Shown here: positions 22,445 through 33,060 of the stretch, one piece after another
Position numbering within the stretch: position 1 is the stretch's first letter
How the letters are laid out: each line of letters starts with the position of its first letter
Source of the DNA: Artemisia argyi
Taxonomy: Eukaryota; Streptophyta; Magnoliopsida; Asterales; Asteraceae
NCBI GenBank assembly: GCA_030686995.1
Contig: CM060680.1
Coordinates: 79,040,616-79,104,615, forward strand
Length of the DNA stretch: 64,000 bases
Direction of reading: 5' to 3'
The notes under the pieces: model-generated
The model's input: the letters and a program-made list of their open reading frames with translations, nothing else
Told to the model about the DNA's origin: nothing
Databases searched by the model: none
Program-made: the position numbers and the translations under genes

Positions 22445-22733
22445 TGATGCGTGGTTTTACAACCTTGCGAAAGGTTTTACCTCTCAAGGGATCTTGAGAA
22501 GCTTGCAATCCCCACCAGATAGTGTACCTGACCGTTGTAGTATAGTATAGTGGCAAGTACCGGGGGATTGATCGTTAAACTCAAAGAATAGTGTTCGCTA
22601 GGGTTAAAACTCAATTAAACTAGGTCTAGAGGTGAGGGATGATTCTTTTTGTATTTTTGTATTTTATGGAAAACAAGTAAAAATCTCGGTTTTGGAAGAA
22701 TGAGCGGAATTAGTTGCTAACCACACTAGTACA
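22445..22733 (-). repeat. Z 5' LTR, U5 end segment
   Basis: This is the end of the Z 5' LTR (TGATGCGTGG on the plus strand), interrupted at 22734 by the CACTA. It continues at 34274-35425. It contains the best-preserved tRNA-Asp-like segment (22532-22559). Confidence 0.85.
22532..22559 (+). other. tRNA-Asp 5'-half-like sequence in Z LTR (antisense to the element)
   Basis: CCGTTGTAGTATAG, a 5-nt insertion, then TGGCAAGTA. Apart from the insertion it differs from positions 2-24 of tRNA-Asp by two bases only, which makes it the closest of the five copies. Confidence 0.75.
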
Positions 22734-23790
22734 GATTTGGCCTTTCGCCACACATAGCATATTTCGAATGGTCACAAAGCAACATATTTACATGAATAAA
22801 TGTACCAGCCTTAAATAAACAGCCACACTTGATCCGACTTGTGTGACCATTTCATAAAATATATGTCACACATTTGTGTATATATGTGACCAGAGGGTAA
22901 CTGGTAAATATCTTTTGACATTTTAGTCACTTTTAATTCGGGATGTGGGACGGATATAAATCAGCTCAAAACATTAGTCACACTATAGATATACATATGT
23001 GACAAATATATGTCACACAATTGAACAGTGTGACCAAAAAGATATATGGTCACATGAAGTACTTGCGTATGTGGCTAAATTATATAGTCAAGTTTGTCAC
23101 ACATTATATAAACGTGACTGCTATTCTTCGCTGAATAGTTAGCCACATATGAATTTGAAATGTGTGACAACTAAAAACTCAGTTTGGAACGTTAGTCACG
23201 AAATGCGTTTAAGAGTGACAAATATATGTCACACACTTGAAGAGTGTGACCAAATGTCATATATGGTCACACTAAACCATAGAAACATGATTAAGTGTAA
23301 CTAAAATTCGTTACATATGGTCACGTAAGTTAATATGTGTGTCTAAAGTTTAGTGTGTGTTTGTTTGCCAAATCCTAATGTATATAGCCACACTTAATTA
23401 AAGCACGATCATGTGACTATAGGCTTTACAGTAGTCACACCATATCACACATGTGTATCTTAATAATGTTTATGGATACATCATAAGGGTATTATATGTG
23501 ACCAATACATTCAAAATAGTCACATTGTGAAATATTCATGTGACTATTATTTATAGCAAAATGTGAAGTCAGTTATCATTAACCTTGATATTAGTCACAT
23601 TGACTTTTTGTTTGACTAAATTAAAGATGCTATATATATGGTCACATGAGGTATTTATTTAGGTGTCTAAATCATAGTGTCATATTTTGTCACACATTAT
23701 TTAAATGTAGTCACAATTCGATACATATGGTCACACATTTCTGATAACTTATGTATACTCTATCTAGTTTGAGTCTAATGTGATATTCAC
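22734..23790. repeat. CACTA left subterminal repeat array
   Basis: Many copies in both orientations of a short motif related to TATGGTCACA / TGTGACCAAA occur throughout. No gene is seen. Confidence 0.8.
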
Positions 23791-23984
23791 TACATAAATT
23801 GAGTTCAGACTCTTAGTCATGACTCTTCATTTGCCCCATTACAATGCTCCTAGTTATACTTAGAACTGTTAAGTATATTTAGATGTTGGGATCATTGTGC
23901 ATATGTTATGGCTTGTATTTTCTTTGTTTCTAGACTAACATTTTGCAGGAAAAGCAAAGAAAAAGTTGTTTGGATTGGAATTTG

Positions 23985-24075
23985 GGTGAATGCTAGTAAC
24001 TCCGAACTTAATGCTGCTAATGCTAGTAACTCGGAACTTAATGCTGCTAGGCAGAACTTGATGCTGCTAGCCCAT
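23985..24075 (+). repeat. ~33-bp tandem repeat
   Basis: The unit 'aatgctagtaactcsgaactt' plus 'aatgctgct' is repeated two to three times, ending near 24070. Confidence 0.75.
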
Positions 24076-24403
24076 TAGTGAGCCCTCACGTGTGTTGCAC
24101 GTCAGGGTATTTTCGTCATTTCACTGTTCCCGACTATAACACACTTCAGCTACCTCCCTTTCACGAAAATCAACGAGGACATTTTATGCAAATAACAAAA
24201 CTAAGTCGTGTTTAACACAACAAAATCACACACACATAAATGCTCTATCTTCTTTCAACCTAATATCTCAAACAATACAGTCGGTGCTTAGCAGTCGTGA
24301 TTCTTCAAAAAACACACATACCAGGTAACACATTCACTGATTTTTACTTCATTCAAATGGTATATTGCATTTTTTTATAACCTTAATCGTTAATGCAGTA
24401 ACC

Positions 24404-26168
24404 ATGTTTGGTAATCAATTTATTTGCGCTGTGGACAATCCTGGTGTTTTTGATGAGTTTGTAAGTTAACACCATTATTGACAAGCTGTTATTTCTCTAA
24501 GATACTAGTTTAATTACTCCTTCCCATAATTATAGTCCACTGTTTACTTTTGAAGTCTTTAGTTTTCAACTTTGACCTTAAATATTTTTATTTGTATTAT
24601 ATATTACTTGATGCAAAATATATGAATGGATTAAGTTTTGAATGTATTTTCCATTGGTATAATTTTTATCAACTATTATATAATACAAATAAAAATATAT
24701 AAGGTCAAATTTGCCAAATGAAGACTTAAAAAGTCACACATTAAGTGTCCACTATGACTTTTTCAAGTATTTTTCCTTCAACTTTGACTTCAAATTTTTT
24801 TGTCCGTGTTATATAGTACTTGATGCAAGATATATGAATGGATTGAGTTTTTAGTTGTGTTTTCATTTGTATTATTTATTTTCATATACAGGAACTGCAT
24901 AATGATTATGTTCTAGGAGGTTCCTATACTGGCAATGGTTTTATTTTCTTAGTTAACTATGGGGGGGGGGGGGGGTTAGATGGAAAGTTCATGTAAGGAG
25001 AGTCTCACAATTTAAGTGTGTTGTTGAGGGAGCAAGGTGGAATGATTTTGTCATTCACAACATCTCCTGTTTTGCTCTGAGTACATACATTTTGTTGAAG
25101 AGGGTGAGGATGTGTTTTATGTAACTTGCTATGGTGAGGATGGGTTGGAGTTTCACAATTATGAACCCGAGAGTACCCCATTTTGGAGATGTTTAGTGCC
25201 TGTGACAGACACCTCTCTTCTTACGCAGTCTTTGGAGGAAGACTTTCTGAGATATCTGGATGGTCCAACCCATACTAATTCGGTCGTGGTTTCCTCTAAC
25301 ACGACTGACTACAATGTTAGGGTGGCCAGTGATCATCTCTATGGTCGATACGTCCACTCCTTCTTCTATGGCAGTGGTTGGTTGACATTCTTTCGAGACT
25401 TGAATATGAAGGCTGGTCAGTGGATGGTTTTTACTCAGGTTGACCCGGGCCAGGAATTTAATGTGATGTTGTTTGAACTTGATGGAGGGGCCATCACAAC
25501 TGTGGAGACATACATCACCAATATTGCCATGAATGCCTTGTGTCACCAACCACATGACTATGGTATTTTTTCCTTTATTTGCTTTAACTACATCAAGTAT
25601 ATGATATCTTTGTAACATTTTGGATTATCTATAACTTACTCATTTTGTATTATTAAATTCAGATTTTGAAGCCGGATGGATGAACTGGATGTGCAAATGG
25701 TCGTTTCACACTATCCACGACCAAGAAGACAGGGCATTCTACTGACCACTGACTGCATGCTTTTGGAGAGATGGACGACTAGTAAGTGTCTTGAAAACAT
25801 TGATAATTTGTCAAATTGTTATGCTACAATTTCAATGTGATTACAAACTTAACAACTATCAATCTATAGCAGTTGTAACTTTGTACATTTTGTAACAGAC
25901 TATACCATCAAAAATTGCGCACAAGTACAACTTGTATGGGTACTCTGTCGCTGTTGTGAAGCACCAAATGATACAGAAAGTGTTCCAAGTACGTGAGAGA
26001 ACAGTGGTGGTACCTGGTCGAGGAAAGGTGAGGAGGAAGGTGTTTATTGTTTCATGCTCTGGTTTCAGGGAGTTAAGACAGGACGCCGGCTTTGGTGCAG
26101 CTGCAAGGGTCCACTTCTTTTTAGCAGATGTAAATGTTACCAATCCACCTGCAGTAACATTTTCTTAG
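24404..26168 (+). pseudogene. B3-like DNA-binding gene copy carried by the CACTA
   Basis: Exon-intron structure is visible. Exon 1 (24404-24460) starts at an ATG and ends before GTAAGT. Exon 2 starts after a CAG at 24892 and runs to about 25612. Further exons follow from about 25663 and at 25899-26168, the last ending at TAG. Exon 2 contains WNDF...N and later WLTFFRDLNMKAGQWMVF...FNVMLFELDG, which fit the end of a plant B3 domain (W..F...N.L..GD...F) twice. Exon 4 (IPSKIAHKYNLYGYSV...) looks like the start of another such domain. The frame is broken at a run of 15 G (24961-24975), where one more G would keep it open, and again by one base at 25060-25080. B3 proteins bind DNA in the nucleus. 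Assignment to B3 rests on motifs seen by eye. Confidence 0.55.
24515..24880. repeat. Possible MITE remnant with internal duplication, in intron 1 of the B3-like gene
   Basis: A start resembling ACTCCTTCCCATAATTATAG and an inverted copy of an AATATTTTTATTTGTATTAT-type stretch are present. A second direct copy of the TTCAACTTTGACTTCAAAT...GATGCAAGATATATGAATG segment follows. No clean ends or TSD were found. Confidence 0.35.
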
Positions 26169-26499
26169 CAGTAGAAACTTTTGATTTTGATTTTTTTTTT
26201 AACAGAGCAGAAACTTTTGATTAACATAATACAAAATATATCCCAAGTTCTTGTTAATGAACACAACAATCAAAATATTGTAACAATTAATGAGAAAATT
26301 TAGCAATGACAAAGTACGGGAATTAAAATTAAACATATTCCATTAAAACTTGAAATGAAAAATTACAAAATACTGGTAACAAAAGGTACACATTCTAAAA
26401 ATCTACTAATCTAAAAGGATTACAACATGTTTATTCATAAAGTCAAATAAAGTAGTACAAAAGGATTACAAGGTTTATTCAAATTACTTCCTAACTCAA
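26169..26499. other. AT-rich spacer in the CACTA
   Basis: Nothing gene-like is seen on either strand. Confidence 0.5.
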
Positions 26500-27095
26500 C
26501 TAATACATTTTCTTTTTTCCCTTCCCTTTTGAACAAACTTTGGGCATTTTTGGTTCCCATGGTTTTATACCCTTGTCTTCACAAGTCTTAGCATTGGGTA
26601 GGCCTAGCACCTGAACCCTCTCATCAAAAAGCTCTTTGGCAGTCTTTTTTGGAGTTTTAACCTTCCTAGCATCTTCCTTTTTGTGCCTGATCCAGAATAT
26701 TCCTTTGGAAAGTAGTCTGCCCATGTATTTGGAGGACCTTCAGAACTGCTTGATATGTGAAATGAACTAGAGTCACTGCTGTCAATTTTAATGATTTCTG
26801 CAAAAAAAAAAAAAAATATTTTATTAAGATTAAAAAAATATAGTGTAAATGAAATAAAAGATAATATTGCAATTCACGGTGTGTTTGAAACAACCTTTGT
26901 TCTTGGAACTCCAATGGCCACATTACTTGGTGGATGGTTGGTTTTAGATCATAAAAAAGAATGGAATGCAATTAACCAACATACGTAACCCTTCTAAGTT
27001 CCCACTACTGCTCCTTTTGTCGTTTCAACTCCCTTTGAGCGAAGGACTGCACCAGCCGCATTGCTAGATTGTTCAAAAAACAAAAGAAACAGTAT
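26500..27095 (-). pseudogene. Unrecognised minus-strand gene fragment in the CACTA
   Basis: A minus-strand frame (26724-26500) encodes a very lysine-rich C-terminus ending KGKGKKKMY. Upstream on the same strand, another frame gives a serine-rich segment (SSFHISSSSEGPPNTWADYF, about 26776-26700) before a one-base shift. A further open piece is at about 27090-26995. I do not recognise the protein. The basic tail and the position, opposite to the B3-like gene, would suit a CACTA-encoded second protein or another captured gene. Confidence 0.35.
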
Positions 27096-27271
27096 GGGAA
27101 CTTAGAATGGAAAGGTATGTTGAAATTCTAGACTCAAAGTAATACAAACAATCTACAAATGTTGAGTAAAGAATAGAGTCTAAGTAGCATCACTCATCTT
27201 GAATGCGATAATGAAGGAGTGTGGCATGTCATGAACAGTACACACTATATCATTATTGCATTGAAGACGTC

Positions 27272-27430
27272 TCAATGATCAGGCCAGATCTATCTAACGT
27301 TGCAGAAAGGTTCCGTTGCTTTGTTTTTTGGACACCGTCTAATAACCACACAAACGGTAGTAGACGTTTTCCAAATTAAGGAACAGAACCATCTACAACG
27401 CTAGATAGATCTACCCTAATCATTGAGCTT
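27272..27430. repeat. Long imperfect hairpin (~75-nt arms)
   Basis: CTCAATGATCAGGCCAGATC at 27272 pairs with GATCTACCCTAATCATTGAG at 27411-27430. Pairing continues inwards with bulges to a loop near 27345-27355, and about three quarters of the arm positions match. It could be a MITE or a MIRNA-like foldback; no known microRNA is recognised. Confidence 0.6.
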
Positions 27431-28392
27431 TAAGTTATTAGAAAATAGTTTCTTACTATCATTTATATTGCTCCCTTAGATGTGATGAACATACATACTA
27501 ATTATGTAGATTCTACGACATTAGAGAGCCAATCGTGCATGAATGAAATCATATTAAAATTTATATTAACAATGCAATGAACTACCATCCTTTCTACCCT
27601 AGCCAACAACAACATAATCTACCAACATGCTGGAATACGAAGAAACTAAATTCAAGCATCGAACCTACAAATTATACTTGATAATTGTTTCTGTATTTTG
27701 ACAAAGAGCAAAGATGAATCAACAATGGATGAACAACACCAAAACAAGTTTATGTTCATACTTGAAAGTGGTGTCTGTTCACCCATGTTTGATACTTCTT
27801 CCATCTTTGATACTTGGATGTTTTGGCCTAAATATTCGCACACACATCCGCCACTTTTCTTCCTTATTCTATCAAAACAAATGTAACATAATTCTTATAC
27901 CAGATAGTTAACCTAAGCCTAAGATAAAATAAGCTAATCCAAGCAAACCTTAATATCTCTTTTGCTCTAATTATTCACAAAAACAACACAGCATGTTCTT
28001 CCTTATTCTATCAATACAAATGCAACGCAATTCTTATAACAGATAATCAGCCTAAGCCTAAGAATAAATAGCTCTAAGGGGGTATTTGGATTATATTAAT
28101 TAATTTCTGATCTTATCAGCTTTTTGAGATTTGGGATCAAAACCCTAGATCCGAGAGAGTTGTAACTGTGAGTGTGAGAGAGAAAGAGAGGATTATGTTG
28201 AAGTGTTCGAAGTATGTTTGATAAGTTTGTATATATTATAAGTTTAAAAGTGAAGTGTGTTTGATACTCTTGGTAGGGGTAATTTATTTATATTATATAC
28301 GGCTTGGTTCGGTTAACCACGGATATCTAAAAGTAAAAACCAAAACCAAATGCTTGGTTTGTCGGTTTATCGGTTTCTCGGGTTATTTGAAC
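27431..28392. other. CACTA interior, no gene seen
   Basis: AT-rich sequence with a few short overlapping frames on both strands and no recognisable domain. The segment 27869-27900 is partly repeated at 28000-28030 (TTCTTATxxCAGATA). Confidence 0.45.
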
Positions 28393-28722
28393 CAAGGTTT
28401 TCAAGATCGGGATCCTACACAGGTTCGTTTTCGTCTTTGCAAGATCGTGATCGTAAGATCGGATCGGGATCCTAAGATCCTACTATAATGTCATTTTCTT
28501 AATAGTTTTGTAATATTATACAAATTTACAAATTATTATATATCATAAACACAAAATTATTAAATATCATAGTTTTGTAATATCATTTTCTTAAGATCCT
28601 ATGGTCAAGATCGAGATCCTATAAGATCTTAAGCTTTCGAAGATCCTATGTAAGATCCGGATCGTTTTTGCTTTGTAGTATCGTAAGATCCTAAGATCAG
28701 GATCGGGATCCTGACAACCATG
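28393..28722. mobile_element. hAT-type MITE (330 bp) inside the CACTA
   Basis: Ends are CAAGGTTTTCAAGATCGGGA and the inverse of CATGGTTGTCAGGATCCCGA. The flanks ATTTGAAC (28385-28392) and ATTTAAAC (28723-28730) form an 8-bp TSD with one change. The interior is rich in GATCGGGATCCT motifs. Non-coding. Confidence 0.75.
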
Positions 28723-28730
28723 ATTTAAAC

Positions 28731-29225
28731 ACCCCTAATGCTAATTGGTAGGGGGTTAATTATAGGGGGTGAAGAATGGGAAAGGTAATGAAAAAATATG
28801 CTTTGGTAAAGCATAATGCAATGACCCATTACCCAATAGTGTGTTACCCATTGTCGATCACCAGGAATGTATTGGTCGATAACATGACACTATAAGCCAC
28901 TTTTAAAATTTTGAATTTAGCAAAACTAAATAAGTTGTAGCTTATTTGGTTTAAAGGGTAAAATATCATAACGGTTTTAAACCGTTTTCGTTCGTTTTTT
29001 TTTTTTTTTTGCTTTCTTGATTTTGACCGTTTTTGTACGTCTGGGACCGTTTTTGTCCATTGTCTGACATTTTCTTTAAAAAAACGTATGAAGGCGTACA
29101 AAATGTATGAAAGCGAACACAACTTAGCAAAACAAAGAAAAAATGATAAGGACGTGTGAAAACGAAAAAGTCGTACAAAAATGTACGAGAACGTAGTAAA
29201 CGTTTCATAACGTTTTAATACGGAG
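28731..29225. other. CACTA interior, no gene seen
   Basis: Low-complexity AT-rich sequence with repeated AAAACCGTTTT/AACGT words and a T run at 28997. No credible frame. Confidence 0.45.
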
Positions 29226-29239
29226 GAAAATGTTCATAA

Positions 29240-29395
29240 AAGCTTGAATTGTATTTGAAGTTATTAAAGGTGGTCATGCATATGGGTTGCACCGGCTTGG
29301 TAGGTGTTTAGTGTGACGGTTATATGAATTGTATTTGAAGTTATTAAAGGCGGTCACGCATATGGGTTCAGCGGCCTGGTAAAAGTATAACGTTT
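29240..29395 (+). repeat. ~80-bp tandem duplication
   Basis: TTGAATTGTATTTGAAGTTA and the following ~50 bp occur twice (from about 29243 and 29325). Confidence 0.75.
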
Positions 29396-29757
29396 GTCAC
29401 AAACACTAAGAAGCAAGTATTCAGGGACCTCTCGATCATGTTATCTAGGATAGAGAAAGTTTGAACTCGGCTTGAGCTTGACTCGGAAAGCTCGATTTAT
29501 TTTGTTTTCTTACACAAATTAAAATTCTAATATAACCTAAGAATTGAAAACTCAACAATAACTCGAGTCGAACTTATATAAGGTTAAGCTCAACTCATTA
29601 AACATTTCGAGTTCATTTGATATATATAGGCTTGAGCTTGAGCTCAAAGGTCGATAAGAATTAGCTCGAACTAACGCTAGTTGGCTTGTGCTCGGCTCAT
29701 TTATGCCATTAAGAAAAAATTAATGTTTAGCTCGAGCTTGGCTCGTAATACAACCAA

Positions 29758-30440
29758 TTAAAACACAAACCGGGTTGACCCGGGACGCTTCAAACCCGGC
29801 GGGTTGACCTGGTTTAATTTGACCCATTTCCGACCCAACCTAGCAAGTTGACCCAGTTTAAATCGACCCATTTTTCGACCGGAACGGTTCAACCGGTTGA
29901 ACCACCCGGGTCGAACCGGGTTTCAAAACATTATCCATTACTTAAAAGTACAATGATTTATTTACATTGTACAACCAATTAAAAACAAATCAATCAAATC
30001 AAATATAACCAAATAAAACACAAACCGGGTTGACCCGGGACTCTTCAAACCCGGCGGGTTGAGCCAGTTTAATTTGACCCATTTTCGACCCAACCTAGCA
30101 AGTTGACCAGGTTTAAATCGACTCATTTTTCACCCGGAACGGTTCAACCGGTTGAACCACCTGGGTCGAACCGGGTTTCAAAACATTATCCATTACTTAA
30201 AAGTACAATGATTTATTTACATTGTACAACCAATTAAAAACAAATCTATCAAATTAAATATAACCAAATAAAACACAAACCAGGTTGACCCGGGACTCTT
30301 CAAACCCGGCGGGTTAACCCAGTTTAATTTGACATGTTTTCGACCCAACCTAGCAAGTTGACCAGGTTTAAATCGACTCATTTTTCACCGGAACGGTTCA
30401 ACCGGTTGAACCACCTGGGTCGAACCGGGTTTCAAAACAT
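29758..30440. repeat. Three-unit ~250-bp tandem repeat
   Basis: Units begin near 29763, 30017 and 30268 (ACACAAACCGGGTTGACCCG). Each contains the palindrome-like CGGTTCAACCGGTTGAACC and ends in TTTCAAAACATTAT. The third unit is incomplete. GC-rich inside AT-rich surroundings. Confidence 0.85.
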
Positions 30441-31208
30441 TATGTTTAATTCCCAAATATTCAAACTTTTATTATTTTTCGTTTATAACCTATAAATTTT
30501 TTTTATCAATAAACTATCTACCGCTATAAAAAATCTCGTTGCTATGCATGGGTACTCGTCTAGTATAAATTAAATTAGATTTCCCTCTCACATTTTCAGT
30601 TGTCCCGCTCTAAGTTTTCTCCAAAAATCAAAATTATCCCCTCCATCCAACAATTTGAAAACCAAACAAAATAAACCGCCATCATAATCCCCAAATCAAT
30701 TCCCCATTAGATTTCCCTCTCACATTTTTAGTTGTCCCGCTCTAAGTTTTCTCCAAAAATCAAATTATCCCTCCATACATCAATTTGAAAACCGAACAAA
30801 ATAAACCACAATCATAATCCCCAAATCAATTCCCCCCCCCCCCCAAAACAAAACCAGTTATCCCCCAAATCAGTTAATCCACAAAAAACCACACACCTTT
30901 AATCAGTTATTCCACATATTGCCGGTTTACAAACCTACAACACCAGGAAAAAACACTAGTCTTGAATCTAATTATTATTAGTTTTTTATCATCAAAGATC
31001 ATACATAAAGATGATTAAATACACCTCACAAAATACCGGATCTGGGAGAAACCAAACACACACCACCAAGGTTTGAGTTTTATTGGTAAGATTTATCTTT
31101 TGATTTTGTTCTTTTTTGGGGGTTTTTAATCTCATTGATTTTGGGGGTTTTAATTAACTGTTATGTTTTCTTGAAATTAGGGTTCAATTCGTTTCATCCT
31201 TTAAGAAA
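30441..31208. other. CACTA interior with a ~130-bp direct duplication
   Basis: TTAGATTTCCCTCTCACATT and the following sequence occur at about 30580 and 30706. The second copy has a run of 13 C (30833-30845). A pyrimidine-rich stretch then leads into the Furry fragments; it may be captured 5' untranslated sequence. Confidence 0.55.
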
Positions 31209-31212
31209 GAAT

Positions 31213-32115
31213 CATTAATGGAATGCGCTACCTGAAGCTCGGGGTATATGCTAACTTGGCGGATTGATACCAGTGGTGCTCGAAGTGAAACAATCATTAT
31301 CATTAATGGAATGCGCTACCTAAAGATACAACATATTAATTTTTGGTTAGTTGTTTTATTTGTTAAAGAAAAGTATATAGTAATACTGTGAATACCTTTG
31401 GGCAGGTCAAGACAGATGGCGGTCTAAACTCTTCAATTCGGCTTCGTTTGTGGCAAAAACCAATCCTCTAAATCGTGCTCCCCATAAATGATAGAGTGAA
31501 CTTCACCATGAACTTTGCAATATGTTGTCAAACATTTTAGCACCACTTGAAGATGGTGGAAAGGGTAACTGGCCTCCACCTGGTGTACACCCCACACTTA
31601 ACTTATGGTATGAAGCAGTTGCACGCATAAAAGTGCAACTCATGCATTAGACAGATAAATATAGCAAACATATAGCTATAAGTAAATGACCGTATCTTTT
31701 TATAATATAGAGTTTGCACTGCTTCTTTGCATAACCTTACTTGGTTCTCCTCGTATATTGAAATTATAACGTTTGCTTCTTGTTTCACCATGTTAGGTTG
31801 CTTATGCTTTGGTGACTTTGCTTCTCTGTCTTGGTGATCATGTCGTATTTCTCAATAACTTTGATCCTCATATGGAGCAACTGTACAAGCATCTTCGGGT
31901 AAGATTAATTAGTTTAACTCGTTGTCTAGAGATACATTTGAACAGCACTATTTACATCCTTGTTTTGACCTTTTTCTATCATTGTGCTTCATTGGCAGCT
32001 CATGACATTGGCCATTATGTTCCAAAAGCAAAAGCTGCAATTGAGTCCATATTGGGGTCATGCAATCGAGCTTATAGTCAGGCTATCTTCACGTCTTCAA
32101 CAACCACATATGGAC
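31213..32115 (+). pseudogene. Captured fragments of a Furry-like (cell morphogenesis) ARM-repeat gene
   Basis: Several exon-like pieces match the plant Furry homologue in order. They are RIDTSGARSET...INGMRYLK (31260-31325; a second copy of the last part precedes it at 31213-31250), VKTDGGLN...LNRAPHK (31406 onward), SNILAPLEDGGKGNWPPPG (within 31515-31590) and LWYEAVARIKVQLMH. Then come VAYALVTLLLCLGDHVVFLN...MEQLYKHLR (31797-31898, with AG before and GT after) and PKAKAAIESILGSCNRAYSQ (about 32022-32112). Furry-type proteins are very large cytoplasmic scaffolds acting in polarised growth with NDR kinases. Here the frame has several stops (for example TAG at 31648-31650 and TGA-TAG near 31489) and a lost splice donor, so this is a non-functional transduplicate. 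The gene identity is from memory of the family. Confidence 0.72.
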
Positions 32116-32141
32116 TACTTTATCTGGCAGTGGGGAGATGA

Positions 32142-32396
32142 TGTTCGAGTACTTGGCCGTCCCTGTTGTGAAAGGGAAAAATAGTGAGCTGGAGAAGTTT
32201 CCTGGTGGGCTTTATACTACTAGTGTGGAGGTATCTGTATGTATTATAGATTGACCTATAAATGTATTATAGATTGACCTATAAATGTAATCCATGCTTC
32301 AGGAAGTCGAGAAGGATGTGAAAGCTAAGACAAAAGGGGAGGTCGGAGCTGCAAAGACACTTTGTTCTCCATTTGACCAGCTTGAACTGCATGAAG
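32142..32396 (+). pseudogene. Captured fragments of a cytosolic-type prolyl-tRNA synthetase gene
   Basis: Piece 1 (32142-32230) encodes MFEYLAVPVVKGKNSELEKF and PGGLYTTSVE and ends at a GT splice donor. Piece 2 (32303-32396, between AG and GT) encodes EVEKDVKAKTKGEV...KTLCSPFDQLELHE. These fit the catalytic-domain insertion and the C-terminal region of plant prolyl-tRNA synthetase, which charges tRNA-Pro. The two pieces are not adjacent in the normal protein, so intervening exons are missing. It lies directly after the Furry fragments on the same strand, forming a chimera of two unrelated host genes inside the CACTA. Confidence 0.7.
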
Positions 32397-33060
32397 GTAT
32401 TTTTTTTTAATTAGAGGGCTTTTCTAATTCTGTTTGCGATACCCGTTAAATTCATACAGATTAATAACACTAAACTGTCTGCTCTTTTTGTTCTACAACT
32501 GCAGCAAAATTGGTATTTGAAAGCAGATGACACATCAGACCGCTTTTCCGTCAGCTCTTGGTAAATTTATTCTTATCTCTTAAATGCAAGCACATGCACA
32601 TACACATATAAATCAAATACAGTCATCGATGGCAAGAAAGGATATTGTATGTGCTTCTAACTTTTGTCTTTTCTACTTAAAAGAGACGGAGAATATCCAG
32701 ATGATGAGATTAGTACAAAAATTAGTGCTGCTAGCGAAAGTTAGTACTGCTAATATAAAGTGTGGACTGCTCGGAGATTAAGACTGCTCGGCATTAATAC
32801 TGCTAATGTATTAGTTACAACTGCTAGTTAAAAGTTAGTAGTGTTGTTTCATATAGTTAGTATTGCTTGTATAGTATGATATGTATTAGTTGTTTATGAA
32901 AAAGATTATAGATACTTAGGAAAGTATTGTAAGCCGACTAGGACTCCTTGGTGTATAAAAGGAGGTCCTAGGGTATAGAGTTATATACGAATTTTATATT
33001 TTCAATTTTATTTTATTTGAATTTGTTTTGAAATATATTTGAATTTGTTTTGATATATAT
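32397..33060. other. CACTA interior with possible extra exon
   Basis: A short segment after CTGCAG (32505-32561, QNWYLKADDTSDRFSVSSW in one frame) ahead of GTAAAT could be another captured exon, which I do not recognise. Beyond it lie AGTACTGCTA-rich short repeats (32705-32860), which resemble the 23985 repeats near the other end, and AT-rich sequence. Confidence 0.4.

Noticed and set aside
22532..22559. A tRNA-Asp gene
   Set aside because: Only the first ~24 positions are present, with a 5-nt insertion; anticodon and T arms are absent.
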